Source of the DNA: Cordia subcordata
Taxonomy: Eukaryota > Streptophyta > Magnoliopsida > Boraginales > Cordiaceae
Length of the DNA stretch: 64,000 nt
Direction of reading: 5' to 3'
NCBI GenBank assembly: GCA_028554755.1
Contig: JAPTOF010000016.1
Span: forward strand, 1,624,501-1,688,500
A program made the translations under genes and the position numbers. This document shows positions 48,261-61,000 of the stretch, in pieces (position 1 is the first letter of the stretch; each line of letters begins with the position of its first letter). Under the pieces are notes generated by a model. It worked only from the letters and a program-made list of their open reading frames with translations. It searched no databases and was not told where the DNA came from.

Positions 48261-51200
48261 ACTTTGCACCAATTAGGTACGTTAAGAGAGATGTATTTAT
48301 AGGGAAATAATTATGTAGCATATGAAAATGTGAAAACTCGTAGTACATGTTTATAATTTTATTATAAATTAATGAAATTTATGTTTCCTATATATAATAT
48401 ATATATATATATATATTATATTTAATTTGTTTAAGTTTTTTTGACTCTCCTTAACAGATATTTATTTGGGCTTCGTCACTGACTAAACCCAGAACAAAGA
48501 ATAAAGTCAAACACGATTCTTGAATTACATTTGATCCTAACTTTTATCGCTGAAACATCACTGGAAGACTAAGAGTCCATGGTATTATCACGTGCTTCAT
48601 GGTTTTTAAGAACCCGTGTCAATATAATTGGACCTCATCTCTCTTACCGGTTTGTTATGGCGAGTCCAAGAAGTTTCTGTATAAAACAAATGGGTTTCTA
48701 AATACATACACATCTCTAAAACTCGGGCTTTGGTTCAAGAATTTAAATTGTTGAGAGAATGAAAAGTACAACTTTGTCAAGCAGATTGGCAGGCATTGAG
48801 GCGCAAAGCCAAACAATTGAGGCCCTGGGCTTTTTTACCGATTGCTCTCTCCATAAAGTTAGGGCCGGGCCCAAACTTCCATTTGCAATTCTCTTCCATA
48901 TGCCGGCCCCAAACATTTGCACAGGTGGAGGAGTTCTTTTTTTTATTTTTTTAAAAGGATTAATTAAGAAGTATATAATATTTCTAATTTTGTAATAGGG
49001 TGGTTTAAAATATGAAACTAAAATCTTTTAAGATCATTTGGTAAATAAAAACTTTTACATAGTTTTGTCGTTTTTTGTTGATGGTTTTATTTTATATTGG
49101 TAGTTACTTTTTTTGTAATTTTATTTTTCTCACTTTTTTTATAATAAACTTCTTGCTAACATTATATGATATTCTAGGTATAGTTGTAAAATAAGTTTCA
49201 AAGAATACTTTTTATTTGTTTTCTAATATTTATTGAACATTGTTCTATTTTTTTCTTGATGGTCTCATTCAAACTTGAAGGGGAGAGAGGGTACAATAAA
49301 CGATGAAAAATTATGAGTTTTCATCCCGATCGTTTGCAATTGTTTCAAAATTATTAAAGTAAAGGTAAGATTGTCAAAAAAAGCAAAAACACTTAATCTT
49401 ATTCTCAAACGTTAATAACGTTTCAAAAATATTATTTCAAATACTATTTCAAATACAAACGCTAATACTATTTTGTCAAACAAAAAAATTGAACAAAGTA
49501 GTAAGTCAAAATACTAAATAGTATTTGAAACACTGTTGTCAAATAGAAACTTATATAAACGAACTTTTATTAAACAAAATGATATTTAGTTTTACATTTA
49601 AAAATAATGATTAGTTGTCTAAATTACTATAATCTCATTTTGAAATGTATGATAATAAATTATTATTTATTCTACATGATATAAAGGAAAGTTCATTAAA
49701 TTACATTAAAAAGAATAAATTATTATTAAAATAAAAATAAAAATTGTTACTAAATATTTGAATAATTATTTGTTTACATTATTTTATTTTTATTCATTCT
49801 TTATTTAATTAGATTAATTTAGTTATTTATTAATATATTTTATTTTTATTAAATTTAAAATCTTTAGGTTGATTTTTTATTTTTAATTATTATATTTTAT
49901 TATTTTATTTATTTTTAACTATAATTATAATTTAAAAATATTGAGGATGCTTTTGTCTAAAGAGTTCTTAAAATTCCTTTTGCTTCGCCCTTTAAGATTA
50001 AAATTCCAAACTCCATTGCTTTTAGGCTCAAACCAAATTTTAGATAGAAAAGGAAACACCTCTTTTTTTTTTTTTTTCCTTTTTTCAAGATATACTTTTA
50101 ATTGCAAAACTTAGTTTAACTCTCCAAAGCGAAAAACCAAACTTGCTTTAATAGGTGAGGTAACAAAGTAAAATTGAAGTAAAATTCTTTTCTATTAACA
50201 AATAAACTTGCAATTAATTAAAAATATTAAATGTGAAACAAACCTTTACCAATAAACCACAACAATCTTCATTAACATGATACTTATAACAAAAATATCG
50301 TAACTACACACTAAAAAATATCAGGACAAGGTCATCGTTAGCAAGAGAATAGCACAATTCAAGTTCAAAGTGCTCTAAAACGTGTAATAATATAATTATA
50401 TATAGTATTGTCTTCAACTTAAACACGAGATTTGGTCCCACTTTTTCTCTCCTTAGAGTTTTCCATACATATGAATTTGCAACGGGAAAAATGTAATTTT
50501 AATTCCCTGAAATTTTTAGTTCTATATCAGAAAACTATATAATTTTCTTGTTATAATTATACTAGATAATTATATATAATCTTGTGATCCTCCCATTCTT
50601 TCTTGTGGCTTAGAGTTCCTTTAGTTAACTTCTTAGTATAAATTTGTCTTCAATATTTTGGTAAACAAAAAAAGGACACAACCTAAAATTTTAGCCAAAA
50701 AAACTCACAATGGAAATTAGAAAATAACTTTTTATCAAAATTCAATATACACATTCTACGATAAGTAAATAGAAGTCAAATTAAAATTCTATTATATAAA
50801 TGGGTCTCAGCAATGTGTGGTATATTAATGGGAGACAATTGGCAACCAGAGTCCCAAAAAAAAAAAAAGGGAAAAGTTCATGGGTGTCGTGCTAAATAAC
50901 CATTATATAATATAAAGAAAAGTAAAAAAAGTAAACAATTTATTGTTATTAAACAACTCAAAATAATATCATTCTAGCATATCTAACTGTTCCACGTATA
51001 TAAATAGAAATAAAAAAATTAAAATTTTATTCTATATTAAATGAGTCTGCTCAATGTTTGGTATATCCAACTGTGCGATATAAATAGATCAAAGAAATGT
51101 TTGAATTTTTATATTAATGGGACAAAAATGGCAATGACACTCCGACAATAGAAGAAAAAAACAAGTGCATCGTGCTAAATACACATTACATGAATAAAAT

Positions 51201-51507
51201 AAGTAGAAGTTCAAAACAATTAAATGATTTCTTCAAATCAATTTTTTTTAAATAAAAAACTCAAAATAATAGAGTTTTAGTGTAGCTAATCGCTTGACAT
51301 AAATATATTATAGTATCATTATAGTGTATCTAACAGTTTAAATCACGTGAGACAATTGTCAAATACTCAAAAGCACTGGAAACAAGAAAACCGAAGAGGT
51401 AGTTAGAAAAGAAAGGCCCAACCTTTCTGTAGAAGCTCAACTGACAAGGGATCAAATACTCACCTATTTGCTCTCTGCATCACCACTACTACTTAACACT
51501 TCCACTC

Positions 51508-51515
51508 TATATAAA
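51508..51515 (+). promoter_or_regulatory. TATA box of the H+-ATPase gene
   Basis: TATATAAA in the context CTCTATATAAACACACC, about 160 bp before the start codon. Spacing suits a TATA box with a leader of about 130 bases. Confidence 0.6.
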
Positions 51516-51676
51516 CACACCCCTTCACACCATAGCTTCAGAATAACCCTCTCTAGGGCTTGTCTTTTGAGTTTCTCTCTTTCTTAACTTTTTGTACGTA
51601 AATATTTTCTTCCGTACATAAATAAAACTCCATAGATAGATTTATACACACGATTTTTACAGAGGAAAATAGAAAA

Positions 51677-54600
51677 ATGGCGCAGAACAAAGGCAGCATC
51701 AGTTTGGAAGAGATCAAGAAAGAGAATGTTGATCTTGTACGATCATCAATCTGCATTTTCTTCTATCTAAATTACATATATATGTGTGTGTGTGTGTGTG
51801 TGTGTTTTTGTGTGAAAAAACAGATTCTTGATTACATGCAGACGTATAACATTACATGTATTGAGTTTATATGCATAATGGTAAAAGTTAATCGTAAATG
51901 GATATTGATTGCAGGAGCGTATACCAGTGGAGGAAGTGTTTGAGCAATTAAGATCTTCAAGGGGTGGGTTGACAACTGAGGAGGCTAACCACAGGCTCCA
52001 GATTTTTGGGCCAAACAAACTAGAAGAGAAAAAGGTAAAGTTTTTCGAGAATGACCAACAATTATCTCGGCGTAGTTACAGAAAAAAAAAAAAAAAAGAA
52101 TTTTGAGGTGTTCTTAAAAAAAATTGGCATTTGACTGTTCAACAGGAGAGCAAGCTCCTGAAATTTTTGGGTTTTATGTGGAATCCATTGTCTTGGGTTA
52201 TGGAGACCGCTGCTCTCATGGCCATCATTTTGGCTAATGGACAGGTTTGAATCTCTCTCTGCAATTGGATATGCCTTGTATATATCTCTATCCTTGATCT
52301 GCTGCTGGTTTTTAATCTCTGAATCAAAAAAATGCAGGGCAAGCCACCAGACTGGCAGGACTTCGTCGGCATTGTTGTCTTGCTGATCATCAACTCCACC
52401 ATAAGCTTCATCGAAGAGAACAATGCTGGTAACGCTGCGGCTGCTCTGATGGCAAGTCTTGCACCCAAGACAAAGGTGATCAGAGATGGGCGATGGAAAG
52501 AAGAGGAAGCTGAAATCCTTGTGCCTGGAGATGTGATCAGCATCAAACTTGGGGACATCATCCCTGCAGATGCTCGTCTCCTGGAAGGCGATCCCTTGAA
52601 GATTGATCAATCCGCTCTCACTGGTGAGTCTTTGCCAGTGACAAAAAATCCAGGGGATGAAGTCTTCTCAGGCTCCACCTGTAAGCAAGGTGAAATCGAG
52701 GCTGTTGTGATTGCCACTGGGATCAACACTTTCTTTGGGAAGGCTGCTCATCTTGTTGACAGTACCAACCAAGTGGGACACTTCCAGAAGGTAGAGTTCA
52801 AAAAGTCCATAAAAATGGAATCTTTTTTACCTTCCTAGAGCAGTTTGTGTGTTGTATACTAAGAGTATGATTTTTTTTTTTTTTGTTTTAGGTGTTGACT
52901 GCCATTGGGAACTTCTGCATTTGCTCCATTGCTGTGGGGATCATCATTGAGGTTGTGGTGATGTACCCAATTCAACACAGGAGATACAGAGATGGCATTG
53001 ACAATCTCTTGGTTCTTCTCATTGGAGGCATTCCAATTGCCATGCCAACCGTTCTGTCGGTTACTATGGCTATTGGATCCCACAGGCTCTCGCAGCAAGG
53101 CGCTATCACCAAGAGGATGACTGCGATTGAGGAGATGGCTGGGATGGACGTCCTCTGCAGTGACAAGACTGGAACTCTCACCTTGAACAAGCTTACCGTT
53201 GACAAAGACCTAATCGAGGTTAGTAAACTATCTCCCACTGGAAAAATAAGCTTCATTGGTTCATTGATTTAGTACCCCTTAGCTCTGTTAATAATGCAAA
53301 TTAACTTCGCAATGCAGGTGTTCACAAAGGATGTGGACAGGGATACACTGATTCTCCTTGGAGCTAGAGCTTCCAGGGTGGAGAATCAAGATGCTATTGA
53401 TGCTTGCATTGTTGGGATGCTGCCTGATCCCAAGGAGGTACAAAGATGTTTAATTTTCTTATATTTTGAGATTCTTTTGTTTTCTGGTTCACCAGATGAT
53501 AATCTAACTGTTAGATTCTTCACTTAATTGTGATTCTTTCATTAACGTTGCTTTGGAAAATCACATATTGGGGGCAAAGATGCATATTGATTATACTTCT
53601 GTGAGCTCTGCAGGCAAGAGCAGGAATCACTGAGGTTCATTTCCTGCCCTTTAACCCTGTGGACAAGCGAACAGCTATTACTTACATTGATTCCAATGGC
53701 AATTGGCACCGAGTCAGCAAAGGTGCACCTGAACAGGTAAAACTCTGAGATTCAGAAAGTAATTGGCATCTTCCTCCTCTCTTGGATTAATTATTGAGTC
53801 ATTTTTATTTGAAACCTTCCTCTAGATCATTGAACTCTGTGGCCTAACCGGAGCCGCAAAGAAGAAAGCTCATGATATCATTGATCAGTTCGCTGAACGC
53901 GGCCTTCGCTCTCTTGCCGTTGGTCAGCAGGTAAATCTGGAAAATAGAGTAACCATTTTTCTATTGGATTAATGATCTAGCCCTGGAAACTAACTCTGAT
54001 TTTCTGTGTACAGACAATTCCAGAGAAGACCAAGGAAAGCGCTGGAGGCCCCTGGGTGTTCGTAGGTCTCTTGCCTCTTTTTGATCCCCCAAGGCACGAC
54101 AGCGCAGAAACTATCAGGCGTGCACTCAACCTTGGTGTCAATGTTAAGATGATTACCGGTGATCAACTGGCCATCGGGAAAGAGACTGGCCGCAGGTTGG
54201 GGATGGGAACCAACATGTATCCTTCTTCCTCACTTCTTGGTGAGCATAAAGATGCAAGCATTGCTAACATGCCCGTGGAGGAGCTCATTGAGAAGGCTGA
54301 TGGCTTTGCTGGAGTCTTTCCTGGTATGTTTTTGTTGTATCTTCACTTTCCCAATATTCTATTAGCCGAGGATTTCCTCAGTCTGAACTCTGATACATCA
54401 CGCAGAGCACAAATACGAGATTGTCAAGAAGCTCCAAGAGAGAAAGCACATTTGTGGAATGACAGGAGATGGTGTAAACGATGCCCCAGCTCTAAAGAAG
54501 GCAGACATCGGCATTGCAGTGGCCGATGCCACTGATGCTGCTCGAAGTGCATCTGATATAGTCCTGACAGAACCAGGACTAAGTGTGATCATCAGCGCTG

Positions 54601-55930
54601 TCTTGACAAGCAGAGCCATCTTCCAAAGAATGAAAAACTACACCATCTATGCTGTTTCCATCACAATCCGTATTGTGCTTGGTTTCATGCTCATTGCACT
54701 TATCTGGAAGTTTGACTTCTCACCATTCATGGTTCTTGTCATTGCCATCCTCAACGATGGAACCATCATGACCATTTCCAAGGACAAGGTGAAGCCATCG
54801 CCATTGCCCGATTCCTGGAAGCTGAGGGAGATTTTTGCCACTGGGATCGTCCTTGGAACTTATCTTGCAGTGATGACTGTGATCTTCTTCTGGGCTGTTC
54901 ACCAGTCAGATTTCTTCTCGGTAAGTAAAACTCATTGCATTGATAGATTGAACCACTTAGCCTAAAAATTTCCTATCTAATCCTGGAATATCTGTTGCCT
55001 GATTGGCAGGACCATTTCGGCGTGCATTCAATCCGGGAGAACTACGAGGAGCTCAATGCAGCCGTTTACCTCCAAGTCAGTATCGTCAGCCAGGCTCTCA
55101 TCTTTGTAACTCGGTCCAGGAGCTGGTCATACATCGAACGCCCTGGTTTGCTCCTTGTGCTTGCCTTCCTAATAGCACAGCTGGTAAGCTAAGCCACCTT
55201 GCATATCTCTTCCATGCTATGATTTGCACCACAAGTTCTTTCTCTGACAAGATTTTGTTGATAATGCAATCAAGGTTGCTACACTTATCGCTGTATACGC
55301 CCACTGGAACTTCGCTAGGATCCGTGGCATTGGTTGGGGCTGGGCTGGAGTGATCTGGCTTTACAGTGTCGTCTTTTACATCCCTCTAGATATCTTCAAA
55401 TTCGCAATCAGATACGCATTGAGCGGCAAGGCCTGGAACAACATGATGGACAACAGGGTATATCTCTATCAGCTTTCTCACTGAAAGAAGCATAAACTAC
55501 AGTTCATTAACATTCTTCTGACTGTTTCATTTTTTCGCTTAATTTGAACTTTTATTTAGGTTGCTTTGACAACGAAGAAAGACTATGGCCGCGGAGAAAG
55601 GGAGGCGCAGTGGGCTTACGCACAACGCACACTGCACGGCCTCCAAACTCCAGACACCACCGACTTGTTCAATGACAAGAACAGCTACAGGGAGTTGTCC
55701 GAAATCGCTGAGCAGGCCAAGAAACGCGCTGAAGTTGCAAGGCAAAACTTTCCCTTTGCCATAGACATTAACAATTTTCGATTGTATATTGTTCCATTGC
55801 TTTTTATTGATTCGAAATTCGTGTGTTCTCCAGGCTAAGGGAGCTTCACACACTCAAAGGACATGTTGAATCAGTTGTCAAGCTGAAGGGTCTCGACATC
55901 AACACCATTCAACAGAACTACACAGTTTAG
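51677..55930 (+). CDS. Plasma-membrane proton pump (P3A H+-ATPase), 14 exons
   Basis: Exons: 51677-51736, 51915-52034, 52146-52244, 52338-52790, 52892-53218, 53318-53437, 53614-53736, 53826-53930, 54014-54323, 54406-54920, 55010-55183, 55275-55457, 55560-55741, 55834-55930; 955 aa, the normal length. It pumps H+ out of the cell using ATP and so powers secondary transport and cell growth. TGES of the actuator domain lies in exon 4. The phosphorylated Asp335 is in [12 protein letters not shown], and GDGVNDAP is in exon 10. About ten membrane helices are expected. The C-terminal autoinhibitory domain ends in YTV with Thr954 penultimate, the phospho-site for 14-3-3 activation. The N-terminus resembles subfamily members such as AHA6/8/9, but the subgroup is uncertain. 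The last intron begins GC, not GT. Intron 1 carries (TG)11 at 51783-51804. Confidence 0.97.
51783..51804. repeat. (TG)11 microsatellite in H+-ATPase intron 1
   Basis: Uninterrupted dinucleotide run, likely length-polymorphic, 46 bp after the first donor site. Confidence 0.9.
55742..55833 (+). other. GC-AG intron at the end of the H+-ATPase gene
   Basis: Exon 13 must end in ..GCAAG at 55741 and exon 14 must start G-CTAAGG at 55834 to keep the conserved [13 protein letters not shown] run. The intron then starts GCAAAAC and ends TCTCCAG. No GT in the vicinity preserves the protein. Confidence 0.75.
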
Positions 55931-56419
55931 AAGCTGCAAGAAGATGAAGAAAGTTGGCATTTTTCTTTTTCCCTTTTTATTCTTTGTAGTAGGTTTAATC
56001 CAGTGGAGACGATGATCTCCTAGTTGAGAATAAACCGTGCGAGTTGAGAATAAAAACCGGCGAATGAGATTCTTCTTCGCTACGCGAAAATCCAAGATTT
56101 TGGAAATAGCAGGGTCACAGTGATAGGAGAGTTGACCATTTTGTTATCTTATGAGAAAAGCTGACATAATATTGTACCGTTGACATTTTTAATCACAGCT
56201 TGTTTAGGCCTTGATCTGCGGCCCCCTTTTCAATCTAATTCGTCCTTTGCGTCTACTTACGTTCTTTTACCTCTTTGCTTTTTGCGATTCCTGGCTTTTC
56301 ATTGCCAATCTTTCCAAAACGCCCATTGATAATAAGTGATGGTACGATTATAATGAAATGATCTACACGCAGAGCATTATGCTTGAATCTCCATGATAAC
56401 ATAACAATGTTATGATTTA
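55931..56419. other. Region between the convergent H+-ATPase and PADRE genes
   Basis: Holds the proton-pump 3' UTR. The 3' end of the PADRE gene transcript, on the minus strand, probably also lies here. No other gene is seen. Confidence 0.6.
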
Positions 56420-56510
56420 TGCTGTTTTTGTTATACGCTTATCTGAAATCTTAAATCTGAAAAGCATACTCAGATTTAAAATTTCAGATAAGCATATAAT
56501 AAACACAGCA
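56420..56510. mobile_element. 91-bp palindromic MITE abutting the PADRE stop codon
   Basis: The arms 56421-56460 and 56470-56509 are 40-base inverted repeats matching at 36 of 40 positions, with a 9-base loop. Outermost bases give TGCTG...CAGCA ends, and TTA lies on each side (56417-56419 and 56511-56513). The right TTA is, on the minus strand, the TAA stop codon of the PADRE gene. Confidence 0.82.
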
Positions 56511-57119
56511 TTATTCTTCTGAGATGATTTCTAGAGTTGGTTGCCATCCATGAAAAGATCCAAGCCGCTTAGGCGACTCTTCGTCATCGTTCTTCTTACT
56601 AGTAGTAGTAAGCATTCTTGTCTCAGAAGATCGAGAGCTACTAGACACTGCTGCATCCTTGGCCGGACCATCATTACGGGCTCTGATCGTGATCCCTGTT
56701 AGCAAGCCCGCGAAACAATTATCTTCCGCACCTGAAGAGCTTTCTCTTCTATAGCTGTTGACTTTTCGAGTATTCTTGCTTCCAAAAAACCAGCAAGCAT
56801 TCTTCATGCTATTAGGCTCTTCAGCATGCTGATGATGTCTTCGAACTAAAGGAGTCGAAATCTTCAGTCGAAGTTTCTTGATGGTGCTTATGGGGACTAC
56901 ATAAAACTTCTGGCCAGGCATCAGGGTGGTGTCTGGTGGCACAATAGCCGATGGCTGCTGGAAAATGTGAGGGTAAGCGACGCAGCATCTGGGGTTCTGA
57001 AGCATTATCTCGGCTGCAAGAACTGGCCTGTCATGGAGTTCCACATGCCCTCCTGGATGAACAATCTTGACAAACATAGTTTTCGTATTGTTAGTGCAAA
57101 GCCAACTCGAAAAAGCCAT
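56511..57119 (-). CDS. PADRE (DUF4228) domain protein
   Basis: Single-exon gene of 202 aa. The PADRE domain begins with FVKIVHPGGHVELHDRPV (residues 16-33) and continues through NPRCCVAYP and LMPGQKFYVVP (66-76). The C-terminal conserved box FHGWQPTLEIISEE ends the protein. The middle is Ser/Arg-rich and probably disordered. This plant-only family responds to pathogens and abiotic stress; no enzymatic activity is known. The first Met is used, and MAFSSWLC starts are common in the family. It is convergent with the H+-ATPase gene. The TAA stop codon is directly followed by a 91-bp MITE, so the 3' UTR should contain a strong hairpin. Confidence 0.92.
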   Translation of the reverse strand: MAFSSWLCTNNTKTMFVKIVHPGGHVELHDRPVLAAEIMLQNPRCCVAYPHIFQQPSAIVPPDTTLMPGQKFYVVPISTIKKLRLKISTPLVRRHHQHAEEPNSMKNACWFFGSKNTRKVNSYRRESSSGAEDNCFAGLLTGITIRARNDGPAKDAAVSSSSRSSETRMLTTTSKKNDDEESPKRLGSFHGWQPTLEIISEE

Positions 57120-58062
57120 GAATGATTTGCCCAGCAGAGATTGTTAATGCAGTATTGAATTCTCTCTTCGAGAACAGCTGAAGATATCTATGAATTTTTG
57201 GACCATTAGTTTTTGGCTAAGACGTGCACTTATAATCATTTTCATAACCTGTTGATGTGTGACATGCTGTCATAGATAATATCGTGAAAACTATGCCAAT
57301 TTTTGTAGCAATGTTGTTGTAAGTAGTGACCTGTTTCCTTTCTGTCTCCTCCTTTTTCTTTTTTTAATTTTTTGGTAAGTAGTCATGGTATTGTATGACA
57401 ATCAAAGTGTTATGATAGCGTGGTTTTCCCATGGTACGACCTCTCAATAGAAGGATGAAGTTTCGTGTTAGGGACAACTGTTTCCTTATACTAGATTTCT
57501 AGTTGTATAAGATGTACTTTTGTTTGTTGTATACTAACACGTGATATTTATGATACAAGTGACGATAAACGCATAGATAAGTCTATCACATTAGGGACGT
57601 ATGAATCAACATCTATATACATGCACGCAGAAACCTAAGAACTAAGGCTAGCCAAGTCAATTGGCTCATAACTGAGCCCATGTATTATACATAAAGATCT
57701 TAAGAAGCAAAAGTTGGAAGCAAAGTTTTCCTTCACGAGCAGCAATCCGCAGCTTTCTTTAGACTTGCGAAAACTTTCTACTTTCTTTGTACACAAAACA
57801 GCAGCTTCACGGGAGTGGCAGGATATGAACACCTATTCATAGAATATGCAGAACATAGAGCAAATGGATAAAGAAACCTTCTCTCTCTCAATTTACAAAG
57901 ATATAAACGAAAGCAAAAGTTTTCTTTCTGGCATATGTTCCTGGTCTCTGAATTCCCACTAAAAAGGATTGGAGGAATCAGTAGTCGAGAACATGGGAAA
58001 CGTCTTCCATTGACTAGCATTTTCCATATCAGCAGCCTCGAATCAAACAATCAGCAATAAGG
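57120..58062. other. Region between the PADRE and receptor-like kinase genes
   Basis: Contains the PADRE promoter and the kinase 3' UTR, both minus-strand genes. The short frames at 57635-58050 are minus-strand sequence downstream of the kinase stop codon and are not separate genes. No transposon is seen. Confidence 0.6.
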
Positions 58063-61000
58063 TTATCTGAGGGCGGGGGGCATAGCATCTGAAACTCTTA
58101 GAGATCCTCCGAGCTCAACAGGCACGAGGGGAATGAAGGAATGCAGGACATCTGTTATCAATGGTCGGTAACTTGGTTCTGGCTGTACGCATAGCACGGC
58201 TACGGCAGCAACCTAACCCAAATAAAAGGGCTCAATCAATTACGAAATTAAGTATATTTTGTGCAAATTACTAAATGTAAAAGATTAAGTCAAGGACAAA
58301 CTTGATACAAGTGCTTTAGGTCCATAGAATCCCTAATGGCAGGATCCACAACATTTGGCAGCTTCGATCTGTCCATAAGCTGAGGCATCGCCTGTTTGTT
58401 AAGAGATATTTGAGCTTAGTCCCCCATGAACTTACAGTTGAATCTAACTCATGGTTTGATCAGGTTTTGGAAAATGTTACCCATGTAACCGTAGACTGGC
58501 TTTGGGCTTCTGCTATTTGCTCCACTGGCCTTCTTCCAGTTAAAAGCTCCAAAAGAACAACACCAAATGCATAGACGTCACTCTTATCAGTAAGTTTACC
58601 TGAAAATTTTCCAAAGTGTTTGTCAAGAGTTTTTGCTTTATGTCATTTACTTTCAAATAAGATACATGTTGGCAAAATTTTGGGACAGCTTAAGTGTAAG
58701 CTGACAAAGAAGATTTGTTTTAGTAACAGTACATCCTTTTTGGGCTGAGAAGTTGACTCGATATGGTGATTTCCCGTGGATCTATCGTGCACATTTACCA
58801 AAAGATATGTATTTAGTAGCAATTCTAAATCCACATCCGATAAAACGCCAAAAGGAAATGGCTTTAGGAAATAGCTTCTCATTAGGATAGAAAAGACACC
58901 AGTTTAAAGAATTCAGGAAAGCTCATACATGCGACAGAGCAGGGACAAACATACAAACAATAAACTTCAATAGAACTTTCACATACCATCCAAAATGTAT
59001 TCTGGAGCTACATAACCCAAAGTTCCTGAAACCTTCGTGTTGTTCTTCTCTAGGTCCCCAGCAGTTATAGCCAGACCAAAATCAGAAAGCTGAATGAAGG
59101 CAAAGTATTAACTAAAGGGACAACAGTTCAGGTATGTCAAAGAAAAATTATCTGCAAAAAGAGGTCCTTCATTTCCACTGTAGTCTACCTTGGCATTGAA
59201 ATTAGAATCCAGTAGAATATTAGATGATTTAAGATCTCTGTGGATCACCGGGGGGTTTTGACGCTCATGCAGATACTCTAGCCCTCTAAGGCAAAATCAA
59301 AAATTTTGTCAACATTTAGGGGGAGGAGAGAAATAAGGTAAACGAGCTTAAGGAAAAGATATAACAAAATATTGTACCTTGCTATGTCCAGGGCAATTTT
59401 CATTCTAAGATGCCAAGGCAATTTGGCTCCGCGAGATGGTCCTGGCGTCCAAAGATTAAAATTAGTATATCGTTCTTTTATTCAATGTCCAGGCAGAGCT
59501 TGATTTGAATGCAGGAAAATCATTTTACCGTGTAAGTGGGACTCCAAAGACCCATTCTGCATCATTTCATAAACCAGGAATCGTAGCTCATCGTGAATAC
59601 AGTACCCTAAGAGAGAAACTACATTCTGATGATGAATTTTACTCAACAAAGTCACCTCATTCTGCAATGTGAATCAATAACTGAGGCACTAAATGCACAT
59701 TTGGGTAAACCTTCCAAAAGGAAAATTTCAATGGATTTCTTGTTGGCAGCTACCTGAAATTGTCTTTCAGCATCCTGTCCCCCGGCATGGAGCCTTTTAA
59801 TTGCTGCATTGGATTTGTCATGGAATTGTGCTTTATACACATATCCTAGGCCACCTTCGCCCAGAATATAATCTTGACAGAAGTTGTTTGTTGCAGCAAC
59901 TAACAATTGGTATTCAATAACAGCTACGTTGCCTTTCTTACCACTAGTTCGAAATGAAGTTAATGTATTGAAAATTGGAGTCAAGTTAAGCCCTCTTGGA
60001 GCATCTGCAAGTTAATTAAAAAACTAGATAAAACAAAAGGATGAAAACACACTCTCAAGAATCTCAATCATCTAATCTCAGCAGACAACGATAACATGAA
60101 TAGGTAAAGTGAATGGTATTTTCATTGAAACCAAGATACCGGAGGCCTGATTGCTTTCTCTTTTTGATTTCTTCATCTTTATCAGTCTGTAGACACAGAA
60201 AGAAGACAGCAACAGCAGAATTACTCCAAGAAGAGATGAACCAGCAATGAGTGAGAACAGAATTTTCTTGTTCAAGTCCTGGTGGTGCACATGCACTATT
60301 TTGACTTGTGGCGCTCCTGATATTAAGTGAAAAAGATTAAACCTTTAGAAAACTTAAATCTAATTAAGTGAAAGAATGCTCCACCATTTTAACCAACCAA
60401 CCCAAGAACCAAAAAGAAAAAGAGAAATAGGAAAAGATCCCTTTTTCTCTTTCTCTTCTAGATATTCTTTTAGCATAAGGTCAATCCTACTGCGTACATC
60501 ATCAAAATAGCATATGCAATTTGAACAGCCAAAAATTAATGATCCTTTTACTACTCTTCTGAACATAAAAAATGTAAAAAAATAGCCAGTCTTCAATTGG
60601 GTTCACTAATAGGAAATAATGAGTACGACTAACAAGTATACATGTATGATAAACGAGTGCAAGGAGATCTCGCTATGCGCGTATCTTAAAAAGGGGCAAA
60701 CCCCATTTTTTAGTCCATTACACCACCTTTTTACACAAAAAAAGATTGTAACATTTACCATTTCTGCACTATTTTACATGTGTGTGCACATATACTCAAT
60801 GTGTCAATCTACAACATTGTGCAGCATTTCCAGAGATTAAGACAATATTGAGTTACACATTTCAAGAAAACAATAAAGCAACAATAAGATCCAGAGCTCA
60901 AATCTTTATGGCATTATATCTATGAAGAAATGAAGATAACATGTTAACACTGTTGGATTAATACCTGCAGGAGGAGCTTCAATCAATGAAGAGCTTGGCA

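Larger units (their letters stand above)
44933..51676. other. Intergenic region upstream of the proton-pump gene, repeat-rich
   Basis: 6.7 kb without a supportable gene. It holds a TRIM-like remnant (45292), a full SINE (46971), a small MITE-like repeat (47665), a hAT-type MITE (47831) and AT-rich low-complexity DNA at 48950-51300, including (AT)10 at 48397-48416. The frames at 46931-47404 lie inside the SINE and are not genes. Confidence 0.6.

Noticed and set aside
52062..52610. 182-aa minus-strand frame
   Set aside because: Antisense of H+-ATPase exons 3 and 4.
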